DNA from: Phymorhynchus buccinoides
Taxonomy: Eukaryota; Mollusca; Gastropoda; Neogastropoda; Raphitomidae
Assembly: GCA_017654935.2 (NCBI GenBank)
Contig: CM065682.1
Span: forward strand, 76,363,625-76,427,624
DNA length: 64,000 nucleotides
Reading direction: 5' to 3'
Both the position numbers and the translations under genes were made by a program. Below, piece by piece: positions 34,825 to 46,659 of the stretch. Each line of letters starts with the position of its first letter. The first letter of the stretch is position 1. A model generated the notes under the pieces. It was given only the letters and a program-made list of their open reading frames with translations. It made no database searches and was not told the DNA's origin.

Positions 34825-34919
34825 CCCTACGATGAACAGTTCCTGAAGAGCTGTGACCCCCCTATCAAGTTCCTCTCCTTTCATTCCCATCTGCGCAAAC
34901 TCACCGGAGGAGTGGACAA
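34825..34919 (+). CDS. NPLOC4: NPLOC4 exon 5 (copy B)
   Basis: Same 95-bp exon as 9160-9254, no differences in the coding part. Confidence 0.93.
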
Positions 34920-35978
34920 GTAGGTTACATTTTATAGATTAATTTTAGATTTATTGAGTATTTTTTCAGTAAGAAATGAAATGAAAAACATACGCATCTA
35001 ATCTTTGGATGCTCTTTTTGACAAGCGAAGTGAGTATATGCATGCATGCTTTGGTGTGTGTGTGGGGGGGGGGGGGGGGGGGGGGGGTAGTGTGTGTTTG
35101 CTTTCAAATCTAACCTCAAAACCCACCTGTTCCCCCGTCATTGAGGCTCCACTCTCTTTCTCTTCTCTCTCTTGCCTTTAGGTCTGTTTCTGCTGTATAC
35201 CATTTATGTCATATGTGTGTGTTCGCTTTGTATTGTTTTTTTGTTTGAATGCTAACGTGTGTGCGCGCTTTGATTTGATTTATATCAAGATTCCGCGCTG
35301 TATGCTGTTGTTGTTTTGTGTGGTCCTTGGTTCATTAAAAGCTTGAACATAGCAATTTTCTCAAAAACTACAAATAATAGCACAACCAATCATAGGACGA
35401 TGATCAATATCATCATTATGTTTGCAGTGACTGCTTTTCATTAAAGAAAGTCACCAGAACAAGCAATGGTTCAAGCAATGAATTCAGTTGATTAGCCATT
35501 TCATTTACCAAGTTTTTGTTTGTTTGTTTGTTTTTGGTTTGTTGTGTGTTTTAAAAAAAAAATTCTTTCTTCTGCGTTCCCAGGCCAAATGGCCATAATG
35601 GGTAAGGTACGTATGTGTCCGGTTTTCAGTCTTTACTGGTCTCCACGCTGCGTACAGCAGAAACATTCCGATTTCGGAGGAGCTCAAGGGAAAAAAATAA
35701 TTGGGAAGATTTTTTTGGGAAAAAAGGCAGAAAGATAGTAGATGACAGTAAGCAAAGGAAAAAGGCAGAGTCAAAGAGAGTGGCAGATTAGAGGAAGTTA
35801 CCAGTACAGAACTTCCAGAAGGCGGGGAAACTTCAACTATTTTTACGAAAGCCCCCCCCCCCCCTTATCCCCATGAGGAACCCTGTTTTTTTTTTTTTCT
35901 TTTTTTTAATAAAAAGGAACTCATGGATGTAAGCAACATTCCAGTGGAAAAACGTGTCCTTTTTGTTCTATCTTTCAG

Positions 35979-36102
35979 AGGGAAGTTTGTCAACTTGGAG
36001 AACATCTCGTGCAAGATCAAGGCTGGGTGTAAAGAGCACCCGCCCTGGCCGGGGGGCATCTGCACCAAGTGTCAGCCCAACGCGGTCACCCTCAACAGAC
36101 AG
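35979..36102 (+). CDS. NPLOC4: NPLOC4 exon 6 (copy B)
   Basis: Same 124-bp exon as 10334-10457 with the second zinc site. A dispersed ~90-bp repeat (CAGGATGTCCTGAATTGCAG...) follows at about 36197; relatives of it follow E9 as well. Confidence 0.94.
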
Positions 36103-36330
36103 GTCAGGGGCTGCACGGGGCCTGTGCCTATTTTCTCGGGGTTTTTTTTTCCTCCAATTTTGTACCATTATCTCATCTTTTCAGGGATGCTCCTCCTTTC
36201 AGGATGTCCTGAATTGCAGGATTTTTAAATTGCCTAGAGCCGGCGTCGCCGGATTATGAGAATTTGAGAAACAACGATTTTCTCACACACACACACACAC
36301 ATACGTTTTGTTCAATAAAAAGGGCCTATA

Positions 36331-36509
36331 TACCGTATTTTTCGGACTATAACTTTATAAGGCGATACTTTTTTCCAAGACTCAAACCCCTGTGCCTTAC
36401 AATGTGACTGATGAAATAGTAAGAAAATATAATAACAAAATCTGAAATTTGGGGGTGCGCCTTATACAAAGGTGCGTCTTATACTAGTTATAGTCCGGAA
36501 AATATGGTA
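36331..36509. mobile_element. TA-flanked MITE, CCGTATTTTTCGGACTATAA ends (copy B)
   Basis: Counterpart of 10688-10875, slightly shorter. Confidence 0.72.
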
Positions 36510-36772
36510 AGCATTTGCTATATTCAATGAAACAAATTTTATTTTAGTGCTGTATTCAAAGGAATGAAGCACTTGTACTAGTCTAGAGGGGTGAAAAAGG
36601 AGCAGTAAATGTGTGTGTGCGTGTGCGCTGCCCCTGCACTTGGCCGGGGCTGCCCCCTTGCAGGATTTTTTTAATTTCCCAGGAGCACCAATGTATTTTT
36701 ATGACAATAGGTACAGCAGAGCTGCCTACAGCCCCTCCCCCCCCCCCCTCCTTTTTCTTCCCCCCCTCCCAG

Positions 36773-37281
36773 TATGGCCACTTGGCCTGGGAACGCAGAG
36801 GAAGAAGTAGAAGAAGAAGTACATGAAGTGTGAGTTGTGGTCCCTGTCTGTCCCCAGACGTACCGCCATGTGGACTACATCATGTTTGAGAACCCCATTA
36901 TGGCCATTTGGCCGGGAACGCAGAAGAAGAAGTAGAAGTATGTCGGTTATGCAGGGATGCATGTGGGTGTGCCTGAAGCCTGAATTCAGGCAATTTGATG
37001 CAGGTTCAGGGAGCAGTTGTCTGCCTGAAGAGAAGGCTCTTATGTAAGGACCCATGATCTTGACATGACCGGTATATCAAGGGTTGGATAGAAAGTTCAG
37101 GCGTAAACTTCGGTCACCGCATGCAGCCATGCGTATGGTCCCTGTCTGTCCCCAGACGTACCGCCATGTGAACTACATCATGTTTGAGAACCCCATTATG
37201 GCCACTTGGCCTGGGAACGCAGAGGAAGAAGTAGAAGAAGAAGTACATGAAGTGTGAGTTGTGGTCCCTGTCTGTCCCCAG
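36773..37281 (+). repeat. Decoy copies of the E7 5' edge (copy B)
   Basis: Counterpart of 11133-11640: two acceptor-plus-exon-start copies (about 36845-36897 and 37143-37194) ahead of the real exon. Confidence 0.88.
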
Positions 37282-37461
37282 ACGTACCGCCATGTGGACT
37301 ACATCATGTTTGAGAACCCCACGGTGGCTGACCGCCTGCTGAACTACTGGCGCAGCACGGGCAACCAGCGCATCGGGATCCTGTACGGCCGCTACGAGCC
37401 GCACAAAGACGTGCCCCTGGGCCTCAAGGCCACCGTGGCCGCCATCTATGAGCCCCCCCAG
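37282..37461 (+). CDS. NPLOC4: NPLOC4 exon 7 (copy B)
   Basis: Same 180-bp exon as 11641-11820; opens the MPN-like Npl4 domain. Confidence 0.96.
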
Positions 37462-37879
37462 GTCAGCATCAGGAGGCGCGAAAGAAAAAAACAAGGGGCA
37501 GAGCCCGCAATGACTCGCTCAGTGTGTATGTGTGTGTTTGCGCGTGTGTGTGTCCCGCTTGGAAATGAAACAGTCAAGTTAAAAATAATAAAAAAATAAA
37601 ATATAAGTATGTGTCTGGTACATTTGTTTCTTTGTGGTCAGAAACCCTTATGGACAGTAAAAGTTTACCGTGGACTGTTTTTACCTTGTGATTTTATCCA
37701 TTTTTAATATTACGTGGTGAGATTTAACGTGGTGACAGCCCTGAAATGGCCTTTGTTGTCGACGGGGCTATGATTGTAATCTTAATCTTAACCAGTTAAC
37801 AATGGCTGTTGATGTATGTTTGTTCACTTCCTTTTCGTAAGGGGCCTTGGCCTATTTGGACAAATTATTTGCAGTCGCA

Positions 37880-37881
<2 letters not shown>

Positions 37882-37976
<95 letters not shown>

Positions 37977-38009
37977 CGTTCATGCTCTCATACGATCCTC
38001 TCTCCTTTT

Positions 38010-38092
<83 letters not shown>
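37882..38092. repeat. CT microsatellite (copy B)
   Basis: Counterpart of 12239-12470, purer than in copy A. Confidence 0.97.
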
Positions 38093-38096
<4 letters not shown>

Positions 38097-38276
38097 TTGT
38101 CTTTTAAATGCGCACATTTCTAAATTGATGTAATAAATTTTAATGATAATATTTTGGTTGGTATGATGAATTGCGTTTCACACCAGATTTGATGAATGTT
38201 CTTTTCAGTCCTGCTGTGCTTCTGTCACGTTGTTGCACCTAACATGAATTTCCCCTTTTTGAGACAATGAAGTATA

Positions 38277-38462
38277 CAGTCAATCCTCTATTTTAAGATT
38301 TCAAAAAAGTCAGGAAAAATTGCTCTTAAGCTTAAATTGGAGGTGGTCCTATATCAGAGGTCGTTTTAATATAAAGTATTCAACATCCGTTCCAAAAATA
38401 AAAATCAGTCTTAAATGAGAGGAGGTATTTTAAAGGAGGGTCTTATAATAGAGGTTTGACTG
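38277..38462. mobile_element. TA-flanked MITE, CAGTCAATCCTC ends (copy B)
   Basis: Counterpart of 12656-12841. Confidence 0.7.
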
Positions 38463-38844
38463 TATAATAGACGATTTTCGGGAAAAACTAGAGGAGAGCG
38501 CTTCGTGAAAATTAGAGATGTTTACCTCCATTACTCAGTCAAATACCATAGCAACAATGCAACAGTGGCGTCGAAGCTTGAAACCGGAGGAAGCGAGTCA
38601 GTGACTTGCAAACATTTTTTTGGAAAAATATGGGGTGGCCAGTGGCCACAAACTGATCAAACCTGCAAAATATGACGTAAAAATATATGACAAATTTTTA
38701 GAACGACGCAAGGTGTTCTAAGTGCTGTATGTCTGCTGAAATACACGAGTCGATAGGCTACGAGAGCTGATGGTAGAGTGACTTCCCCTGTTTGACCGAT
38801 TGAATTAGGCAAGATCACTCCCACACACCATGAAATTACTCCCC

Positions 38845-39090
38845 TTAACCCTTTCAACGCTAGCCATTCCTCAGCCAAAATTTACCATTAAACTTACCCG
38901 GGTAGAGAAAATATTTGGTCTGCAATATTGGGGATTCCTCTGTGACATGCATAAAATAGGGTCTATCCTTACCTCCCACAATTAAGAACATAAGGTTACT
39001 GGATGCCAGACCCTCATTTGATGCCTTTCAGTGACATGGGTGTTAAATCATTGTGGTGCCAAGAGGCGACAGTGGCGATGAAAGGGTTAA
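38845..39090. mobile_element. Intact TTAA MITE before exon 8 (copy B)
   Basis: Counterpart of 13230-13475, again ending 29 bp before the first base of E8. Confidence 0.72.
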
Positions 39091-39119
39091 TTATTTCCGA
39101 GCAACTCCTATTGAACCAG

Positions 39120-39281
39120 GTGAACTCCCCCAACCGGGTGGAGCTGCTGGAGGACCCCAAGGGGGACCAGGTGACAGAGGTGGCCAGGGGCCTGGGGCTG
39201 GTGCCTGTGGGCTGGATCTTCCTGGACCTGGTGGCTGAAGACCTCTCCAAGGGCACCGTCAAGAACTTCAGGGGAAACATC
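39120..39281 (+). CDS. NPLOC4: NPLOC4 exon 8 (copy B)
   Basis: Same 162-bp exon as 13505-13666, carrying the LEDPK and VGWIFLDL blocks. Confidence 0.95.
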
Positions 39282-39309
39282 GTGAGTGGAACAAGCATAG
39301 GCGCTACTG

Positions 39310-39630
39310 CAGTGGAACCTCCCTTATAAGACCTTCAAAAATCATCCAAAATGAGGTCTTATAAGGGAGGGGGGGGGGGGGTCTTATAAGGGGGGGTAAT
39401 TTTAATACTTACAAAAGTAGTGAATTCTGATCGCTTCTCGGCCTTTTGGCTGGGACAGTGATTCAGGAACATAAATTTTTGTTTATACCCTGGTTGGTTT
39501 GTTCAGCCCGTCGTACATGGCGAAAGCCGATACGCGACGTTAAACTGAACTTCCATACTTACAAAGAAGGGCAATGTCTCAGAGAAGTAGGTCTTATATG
39601 GGAGGGAGTCTTATATGGGAGGTTCCACTG
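39310..39630. mobile_element. TA-type MITE with nested U2-headed SINE (copy B)
   Basis: Counterpart of 13695-14015. The SINE occupies 39416-39555, with target duplication TACTTACAAA at 39406-39415 and 39556-39565. Confidence 0.8.
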
Positions 39631-40609
39631 TATTTCAGTTTTACACTGATTTCAATATTTTAATTTTTACCAGAAACTGAATTTCATTTTTTTTTTTAAA
39701 TTCATCCATGCCTTTCAGGGTTTTTTTCATTTTGGTGAGTTGCACCTGTGAACAAGCCATAGGGGGTGGGGGTAGAGAAACTGTATGCATGGCATGATTG
39801 AAAGTAGTCAGGTATCAGAACGGCCCGCGGTTTTGGTAGCCACTGGCCGCGGTTTTGGCACTGCCGGCCGCAGTTTGTACTTCATGAGGCAGCGCGATCT
39901 TATTCTCAAATGGTATTCTTAAATGGTTTGCTTTCATACTGCGCCTTCGGAAGCGAAAAATCGCGGACATGTTTGTTTTTTCTTCCGAGTTTAGAGCTCT
40001 CTAGACTCTTACTTTCACTGTTTCAGAGTTTGTTTTGATGACAGTGATTGTGATTTGGGTTTTAAATGAGTTTATTTAGAGGATATGATCGCGGGAGACT
40101 ACGATGATATGAGAACTTTGAACTTTTCCGCAAGAAATCGGGTAGCGAATGATCGCAATGATGCCGACTACGGACTAGAGTTTTGTGGGGTCCGACTCGA
40201 TGTGGACTCCGAGTCATGGCGAGTGTTGTTCGTCCGCGGATTGGACTCTGGAGTATTCTGATGCCTGGTAGTTCAGGCATGCTCCTGGAATCAGGATTGG
40301 AAAAGCTGGTAGAAAGAGTCTTCAGGATCGGCCATCTTGTCATCCGGAACCACAGTCTTATAAACATTTCTTGCAAAACTGATGGCAGATTAAAACAACA
40401 GAGCTAATTCTAGAGCGCGGGATTGGTACAATCCCCCGAAAATCTGTTCCTTCCCGCGATAATCGAGTCTTAATGCGGGCCGACTCCCGCACATTTGCAG
40501 AACTGCCCGCTATTTTCACCGATCGCTGCGGGCATGGCGTTCGTCGTCTGCAAAACCTGTTGTCTAGGCTACACAAACTGATCAATCAATCGCGTTCATC
40601 TCATTCATC

Positions 40610-41029
40610 TTGAATACCGACGAGAACTTGCGAGAGTTTAAGCCGCCATATTGGATTTCTTCCAAAATGAAGCGCGTAGCCACGCTCCTTGATTTTGACT
40701 TTCGCGGAGGCAAAGTGAAAGCAAAAAAGCAGTCTGTGCCACATGATGAGTCAGAGTGTGGAGAAGAGCTTGAAGAAACGGCGACTACATCCAAAAACTC
40801 GGAGAAGCAGCCCGATAACAGCGCCAGTGCAAGGGAACACCGGTTCCAAGACGACTGGCTGAAGAAGTGGCCATGGCTGTATCCAGTGGACCTGCCACCA
40901 ATCCCCCCTTTTTTTATTCTTAGGGGGGGACCTGCCCCCCTTTTTTCAATCATAGGGGGGGGGGGGGGAATGCCCCCCCTTTTTCAAAATCCTAGAATCA
41001 GCTCTGAAACAACCAATCAATCAAGATGA
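40610..41029 (+). pseudogene. Possible transposase N-terminal relic in intron 8 (copy B)
   Basis: Copy B of the frame described at 14090-15360. It starts MNTDENLREFKPPYWISSKM and continues through RFQDDWLKKWPWLYPVDLPP, then enters poly-G/C and non-coding sequence. The WLKKWPWL motif recalls hAT/BED-type or TTF-type zinc-finger proteins, but nothing that follows supports a transposase body. Confidence 0.35.
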
Positions 41030-41060
41030 CAGATATGTAATTCCAACACTGTCCGAGTAC

Positions 41061-41326
41061 ATGGGTGCAACTTTTCCTGGTATACAAGGATTTCCTGTTT
41101 TTGAATTTTACCAGAAAAGGAAATTCCTTTTTTTAAATTTGTCAAACAAAATCTGTGTGTCTACTGTATTTTTCAAACACTTTAAAATAAGCATTTGTAT
41201 AAATTGTGGAAAAAGCAAGCTAAAATACCTTCATAAATCAATTTTTTTCTTCAGCTGCAGGGGGACATTACCCCTGGACCCCGGCCTTTCAGTGTTTTTT
41301 TTTTCATTTTGTGTAGTTGCACCCAT
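41061..41326. mobile_element. MITE with ATGGGTGCAAC ends, copy 1
   Basis: About 266 bp between ATGGGTGCAAC and GTTGCACCCAT, an 11-bp perfect inverted repeat. The same element lies at 47247-47513, and noisy ones lie at about 15440-15740 and after E12 in copy A. No coding capacity. Confidence 0.72.
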
Positions 41327-41408
41327 AAAAATACCAAAATATATCACCAAATTGAGTGGGATGCCATGTGAAAATGGTGAAACGGTGTTGTGTGCGTGTC
41401 GCTGGCAG

Positions 41409-41535
41409 GACTCCCACTTCCTAAGCGCGGAGGAGTGCATCATGGCGGCACGTTTCCAGAACAAGCACCCCAGCCCCTGCAAGCTGGCCAGGGAGGGCCA
41501 CTTCGGCTCCAAGTTTGTCACCGTCATCGCCACTG
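41409..41535 (+). CDS. NPLOC4: NPLOC4 exon 9 (copy B)
   Basis: A 127-bp exon from CGCTGGCAG to GCCACTG|GTAGGT. It encodes DSHFLSAEECIMAARFQNKH...HFGSKFVTVIAT plus the first base of the Gly codon. This is the conserved FLSxEEC...FQNKHP...GHFGSKFVT block of the Npl4 domain. Confidence 0.95.
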
Positions 41536-41836
41536 GTAGGTCACTTTGCATGGATGCTCCTGCTTTCAGGATGTCCTGAAATGCAGGATTTTTTTTATTG
41601 CCTGGAGCCAGCTTCGCAGGATTATGAGAATTTTAAAAGCAAAAAAAAATTCATGTTTATTAACGTTTTGTCTGTTTCCTGCATGTGTAGAATATAAAAA
41701 ATGAATACAGATAAATATGCACATGCTTTTACCAGAAACTTTATATTTTTAGGATTGTTTAAGTCAAGTTCTTAACTGAGCGGCTCCTGGACCACTGCCT
41801 TGCAGGATTTTTGAAATTTCCCAGGAGCACCCATGA

Positions 41837-42093
41837 CTTTGGCTCCAAGTTTGTCACCGTCATTGCTACTGGTAGGTAACTTTGGCTCCAAGTTTGTCAC
41901 TGTCATCGCTACTGGTAGGTAACTTTGGCTCCAAGTTTGTCACCGTCATTGCTACTGGTAGGTAACCTTGGTTCCAAGTTTGTCACCGTCATTGCTACTG
42001 GTAGGTAACTTTGGCTCCAAGTTTGTCACCGTCGTACTGGTAGGTAACTTTGGCTCCAAGTTTGTCACCGTCATTGCTACTGGTAGGTACGGA
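41837..42093 (+). repeat. E9 3'-edge array (copy B)
   Basis: Six units of about 42 bp: TTTGGCTCCAAGTTTGTCAC + CGTCATTGCTACTG + GTAGGTAAC. Each is the last ~33 bases of E9 plus its donor and the first intron bases. The array starts about 300 bp after the real exon, right after a dispersed repeat ending CCCAGGAGCACCCATGAC. Confidence 0.93.
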
Positions 42094-42195
42094 GAGCCAC
42101 ACATACACACACACAAACCCAGACATGCACACACACACACACACTCACACATGGTGTAACCAAGGGTCTAAAGAGAGTGTTGTGCACAAGGTGGT

Positions 42196-42511
42196 TAGTG
42201 GAACCTCCCTTATAAGACCTTCAAAAATCATCCAAAATGAAGGTCTTATAAGGGAGGGTTTTATTACTAGCAAAGAAGAGCAATGTTTCAGAGAAGTACC
42301 ATATTTTATGGACTATAAGGAGATACTTTTTTTTCCCAGACTGAGGCCCCTGCGCCTTATAATGTGACTGGTAATATAGTAAGAAAACAGAGTAACAAAA
42401 TCTGAATTTTGTGTTAAATTTTGAGGGGTGCGTTTTTATAATGAAGTGCGCCTTATAAAATACGATAGGTTCTTATGTGGGAGGAAGCCTTATAAGGGGA
42501 GGTCTACTGTA
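42196..42511. mobile_element. TA-type MITE with a second MITE nested inside
   Basis: The outer element is of the GTGGAACCTCCCTTATAAGA family. The inner one (about 42297-42467) belongs to the TACCATATTTTATGGACTAT family. Confidence 0.7.
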
Positions 42512-42519
42512 CTGTGCTG

Positions 42520-43087
42520 TGTCAGGGGAGAACAACAACCAGATCCACTTTGAGGGCTACCAGGTGTCCAACCAGTGCATGGCCCTGGAGCCTCGCACAC
42601 ACGCATGCACGCAGCACGCACGAACGCACGCACGCGCACAGACACACACACACACACACATATACACATATACACACACACACACATTTACACACACACA
42701 CATGGTAGCTTTTTTAGAGAAAAAGCGTGAATGACATGTAAGGTGAACAAGGTTGGGGTGGGGGTGGGGGGTTTGGGGGGGGGGTGTGCGATTTTTTTTA
42801 TTTTTTAAAGAGTGAGTGAGTGGTGATTTCTGCTCACAACAAAGGGTATAAAAAGGCACAGCCATTCGCTTTCTTTAGCAGTCCTTGGTTTTATCGACGC
42901 AGGTTTTAACAATAAACCGAAAATTTTAAATTGCCTCTACCTGGGTGTTTGCTGTTTTCTTCATCCCACACACACACGGTGTAAGCAAGGGTCTAGAGAG
43001 AAGTGTTTTTCTGTGCCAGGGGACAACAACAACCAGATCCACTTTGAGGGCTACCAGGTGTCCAACCAGTGCATGGCCCTGGAGCCT

Positions 43088-43130
<43 letters not shown>

Positions 43131-43178
43131 AGACATGGTGTAAGCAAGGGTCTAGAGAGAAGTGTTTTTCTGTGCCAG
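42520..43178 (+). repeat. Decoy copies of the E10 5' half with CA repeats (copy B)
   Basis: Two copies of acceptor + first ~75 bases of E10 (AGGGGACAACAACAACCAG ... GCATGGCCCTGGAG) lie at about 42521-42593 and 43015-43086, ahead of the real exon. Both stop at the same point, CTGGAG, and pass into CA-rich microsatellites. The second copy and the real exon also share about 50 bp of upstream intron (AAGCAAGGGTCTAGAGAGAA). Confidence 0.9.
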
Positions 43179-43339
43179 GGGACAACAACAACCAGATCCA
43201 CTTTGAGGGCTACCAGGTGTCCAACCAGTGCATGGCCCTGGAGCGCGACGACTGCCTCATCCCCACCAGGGACATCCCCGAGCTGGGCTACGTCAAGGAG
43301 TCCTCCAACGAGCAGTACGTCCCGGACGTCTTCTACAAG
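43179..43339 (+). CDS. NPLOC4: NPLOC4 exon 10 (copy B)
   Basis: A 161-bp exon from TGTGCCAG to TACAAG|GTCAGA. It completes the split Gly and encodes DNNNQIHFEGYQVSNQCMAL...ELGYVKESSNEQYVPDVFYK. This is the HFEGYQVSNQCMALV block typical of Npl4. Confidence 0.95.
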
Positions 43340-43404
43340 GTCAGAGCCAGTTGTCGCATTGCATTGATGTTGTTAGCCTTTCTGTCAACTCGTTCTACTA
43401 CGAG

Positions 43405-43584
43405 TACATTGGAACCTCCCTTGCAAGACCTTCGAAAATTATCCAAAATGAGGTCTTATAAAGGAGGGGTCTTATAAGGGAGGTAATTTTAATACTTACA
43501 AAGAAGGGCAATGTCTCGGAGAAGTAGGTCTTTATGTGGGAGGGAGTCTTATAATGGGAGGTCTTAAAAGGGAGGTTCCACTGT
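43405..43584. mobile_element. TA-type MITE, uninterrupted copy (empty site for the SINE)
   Basis: About 180 bp from TACATTGGAACCTCCC to GGGAGGTTCCACTGTA. It contains TAATTTTAATACTTACAAAG with a single TACTTACAAA, the pre-insertion state of the SINE site at 13800 / 39416. Confidence 0.75.
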
Positions 43585-44641
43585 ACCTATTCTCGGAAAC
43601 TCGCGCCAACTCTCTCCGGCATCTCCGCCAAGGAGGAATCGCCGTTTTGACGGTTTAATTTCTAAGAAACCAGAGCAAAGTGAGTGTTCCGGTCGATCCT
43701 TGAAAAGGCTGTCTTTCTGGTGATCTCGACGTGTTTCTTGCAAAAACTCGTCCGTCAGGGTCCACCTCATCCGTTTTGGGTGGTGCACCTCTGGCTGCGA
43801 CGCGCTCTCCAGGTGGGAGCAACCCGAATTTCACAGAGACGCCTCTGTGACTGTAATGTACCGTACCTAACCTAACCTAACCTTTAAGTACAAAGACTGA
43901 CGTGTTGGTGGTTTCAGGGCAAAGACAGCTATAGCAACTAGAATTATAAGCAATAGCACTATTGTGTCACATTCTTCAAACGCGACCTTTTGTGTCACAT
44001 TCTTCAAAATAAATTGAGCCAATAAGTCATCATTTGCAAAAATGCACTGTGGAATTCACTAGAACGTCATCTGCTCTCCGTGAAATCTGGATCTGGATCA
44101 CGTTCGCCAGAATCACATTCGCCAGAGCTATAAAGCAATGACGTCATTCAAAGAATTCCTCAAGATCACTTTGCTTGACGTCATTCCAAGAAAGTATGAT
44201 CTTGAAAGAAATGACGTCTTAGGTGAGATGCAATGGTTGGGGTGATTCCGGCTGGTACCTTCTCAGATCTGATATGCAATTTTTTCTTGGAAATAAATGC
44301 TGGAGTGCTCAATTTATTGTGACACAAGAGGTAGGTAGGTAATAGGGATAGAGTTCGCAGCTTGTACTTATTGATATTCTAAAGCCACGCTGTGACGTTT
44401 TTCAGAGCGAATAGAGTGTGACCTCTTGTGAAGATCCTTTAACCCTTTCACCGCCAATGTCGCATTTTTTTACACCACAATGATTTAACACCCATGTCAT
44501 TAAAACTCTTGAAATCAGGGTCTGTTATTCAATGATATTGTGTTTCCTAAATTTGGGCAGTAAGGATTGACCCTATTCTAAATGTGTCACAGAGAAATCG
44601 CACAATATTGCAGATGCAATCTTTTCTGTAGCCAAGTAAGT

Positions 44642-45106
44642 TTAACTCATTCAACACTGGCCGATTGCTTCCCTTTACAACCGTTCAATACTAATGTACG
44701 CTATAGCGTACATAGTGTTTAACCATTCACAATTCACAACTCCGCGAAGCCATGCAACCCAAACTGGTATAGAAGTGTTCCTCTACGGTCCCTTAATAGT
44801 TTTCAACCAATGAAATCACTTCCAGTCTATTTTTTAGTACCGCAATGAATGCAAATGAGCCACTACCCCTCTCTTTTCTTTGTCATGCTTTTTAAAAAAA
44901 TCTGCTAATAATAAAATTTTTACTTTGGAATTATAACATAATTATGCTAGCTTTTATTATTATAAACAATACCTGCAAATTTTCAAAACTGTGCGGTTAA
45001 GCATTATTTTTTAAATAATTTTTATGTAATGATGCAAACCTGCCTAGTGTTGAACGTTTGTGCGTGGCATGTACGCTATGGCGTACATTAGTGTAGAGAG
45101 AGTTAA
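44642..45106. mobile_element. TTAA-flanked element with terminal palindromes, intact copy
   Basis: 465 bp bounded by TTAA (44642-44645, 45103-45106) and inverted relative to the copy at 6853-7482. The palindrome TGTACGCTATAGCGTACA lies near the left end; at the right end it has one mismatch. No open frame of note. It may be a non-autonomous piggyBac-type element. Confidence 0.65.
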
Positions 45107-45192
45107 TGGAAATTAATTTTGGCTCAAAGATGGCTGGTGGTGAAAGGGCTAAGTACGAAAACTGACTGTGGTGGTGGTGGTGGTGGTTTCAG

Positions 45193-45366
45193 GGCAAGGA
45201 CAGCTACGGCAACGAGGTGACCCACCTGGCCCGGCCCCTGCCCGTGGAGTACCTGCTGGTGGACATGCCCGCCGCATTCCCCTCGGACTTCCAGTACACC
45301 TTCAAGACCCACGACCAGCTGCACAACTTCCCCGCAGAGAACAGAGAGCAGATGGGGGAGGCGCAG
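45193..45366 (+). CDS. NPLOC4: NPLOC4 exon 11 (copy B)
   Basis: A 174-bp exon, 58 codons in phase 0, from GGTTTCAG to GGCGCAG|GTAG. It encodes GKDSYGNEVTHLARPLPVEY...PAENREQMGEAQ, matching the LARPLPVEYL block of Npl4. A GT-rich run precedes the acceptor. Confidence 0.95.
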
Positions 45367-46200
45367 GTAGTTTGTCTCCATGTTATGCTCAGGGTTCCTA
45401 CACAGGGAGCAGATGGGGGAGGCGCAGGTAGTTTTGTCTCCATGTTATGCTCAGGGTTCCTACACAGGGAGCAGATGGGGGAGGCGCAGGTAGTTTGTCT
45501 CCATGTTATGCTCAGGGTTCCTACACAGGGAGCAGATGGGGGAGGCGCAGGTAGTTTTGTCTCCATGTTATGCTCAGGGTTCCTACACAGGGAGCAGATG
45601 GGGGAGGCGCAGGTAGTTTGTCTCCATGTTATGCTCAGGGTTCCTACACAGGGAGCAGATGGGGGAGGCGCAGGTAGTTTGTCTCCATGTTATGCTCAGG
45701 GTTCCTACACAGGGAGCAGATGGGGGAGGCGCAGGTAGTTTGTCTCCATGTTATGCTCAGGGTTCCTACACAGGGAGCAGATGGGGGAGGCGCAGGTAGT
45801 TTGTCTCCATGTTATGCTCAGGGTTCCTACACAGGGAGCAGATGGGGGAGGCGCAGGTAGTTTGTCTCCGTGTTATGCTCAAGGTTCCTACACAGGGAGC
45901 AGATGGGGGAGGCGCAGGTAGTTTGTCTCCATGTTATGCTCAGGGTTCCTACACAGGGAGCAGATGGGGGAGGCGCAGGTAGTTTGTCTCCATGTTATGC
46001 TCAGGGTTCCTACACAGGGAGCAGATGGGGGAGGCGCAGGTAGTTTGTCTCCGTGTTATGCTCAAGGTTCCTACACAGGGAGCAGATGGGGGAGGCGCAG
46101 GTAGTTTTGTCTCCATGTTATGCTCAGGGTTCCTACACAGGGAGCAGATGGGGGAGGCGCAGGTAGTTTTGTCTCCATGTTATGCTCAGGGTTCCTGCAG
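45367..46200 (+). repeat. E11 3'-edge array, about 14 units (copy B)
   Basis: Starts directly at the real E11 donor. The unit of about 61 bp is GTAGTTTGTCTCCATGTTAT + GCTCAGGGTTCCTACACAGG + GAGCAGATGGGGGAGGCGCA + G. Each unit ends with the last ~21 bases of E11 followed by a donor GTAG. Units are almost identical, so the expansion or homogenisation is recent. Confidence 0.97.
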
Positions 46201-46659
46201 GGTAACCTTGGAAAATTGACAGGGCCTTTTTCCAGTGCTTCAAAAACAGCAAAGGCCAAAAAGACATGGAATTTTCAAAATTGTCTGACCACGTCCTGAA
46301 CCCTCTTGCATCCTACAGGGTCCTTGAACCTTGAAAAAAGTCCTGGAAAATTGACATGGCCTTTTCCAGTGCTTGAAATACAGCAAAGGCAAAAAAAAAA
46401 CCTGGAAGAGTCCTGGAATTTTCAAAATTGTCTGACCACGTTCTTAACTCATTCGCATCGCAACGATTTTGAATGATTAAAAAACCTCACAAATCACTCC
46501 AGCCATACACACAAATCACTCCAGCCATACACACAAAACACTCCAGCCATACTCACAAATCACTCCAGCCATGCACACAAACAAAGCATGCATGAACAAA
46601 AGGAGAAATGAAAGAAGATTACGGGTTTTTACTTCAGGTTTAGACCTAGGGAAGTGGTA

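Noticed and set aside
45367..46200. E11 array as a multi-copy coding repeat domain
   Set aside because: The 61-bp unit is not a multiple of three and units contain a donor site and intron sequence. The frames reading through it are not used as protein.
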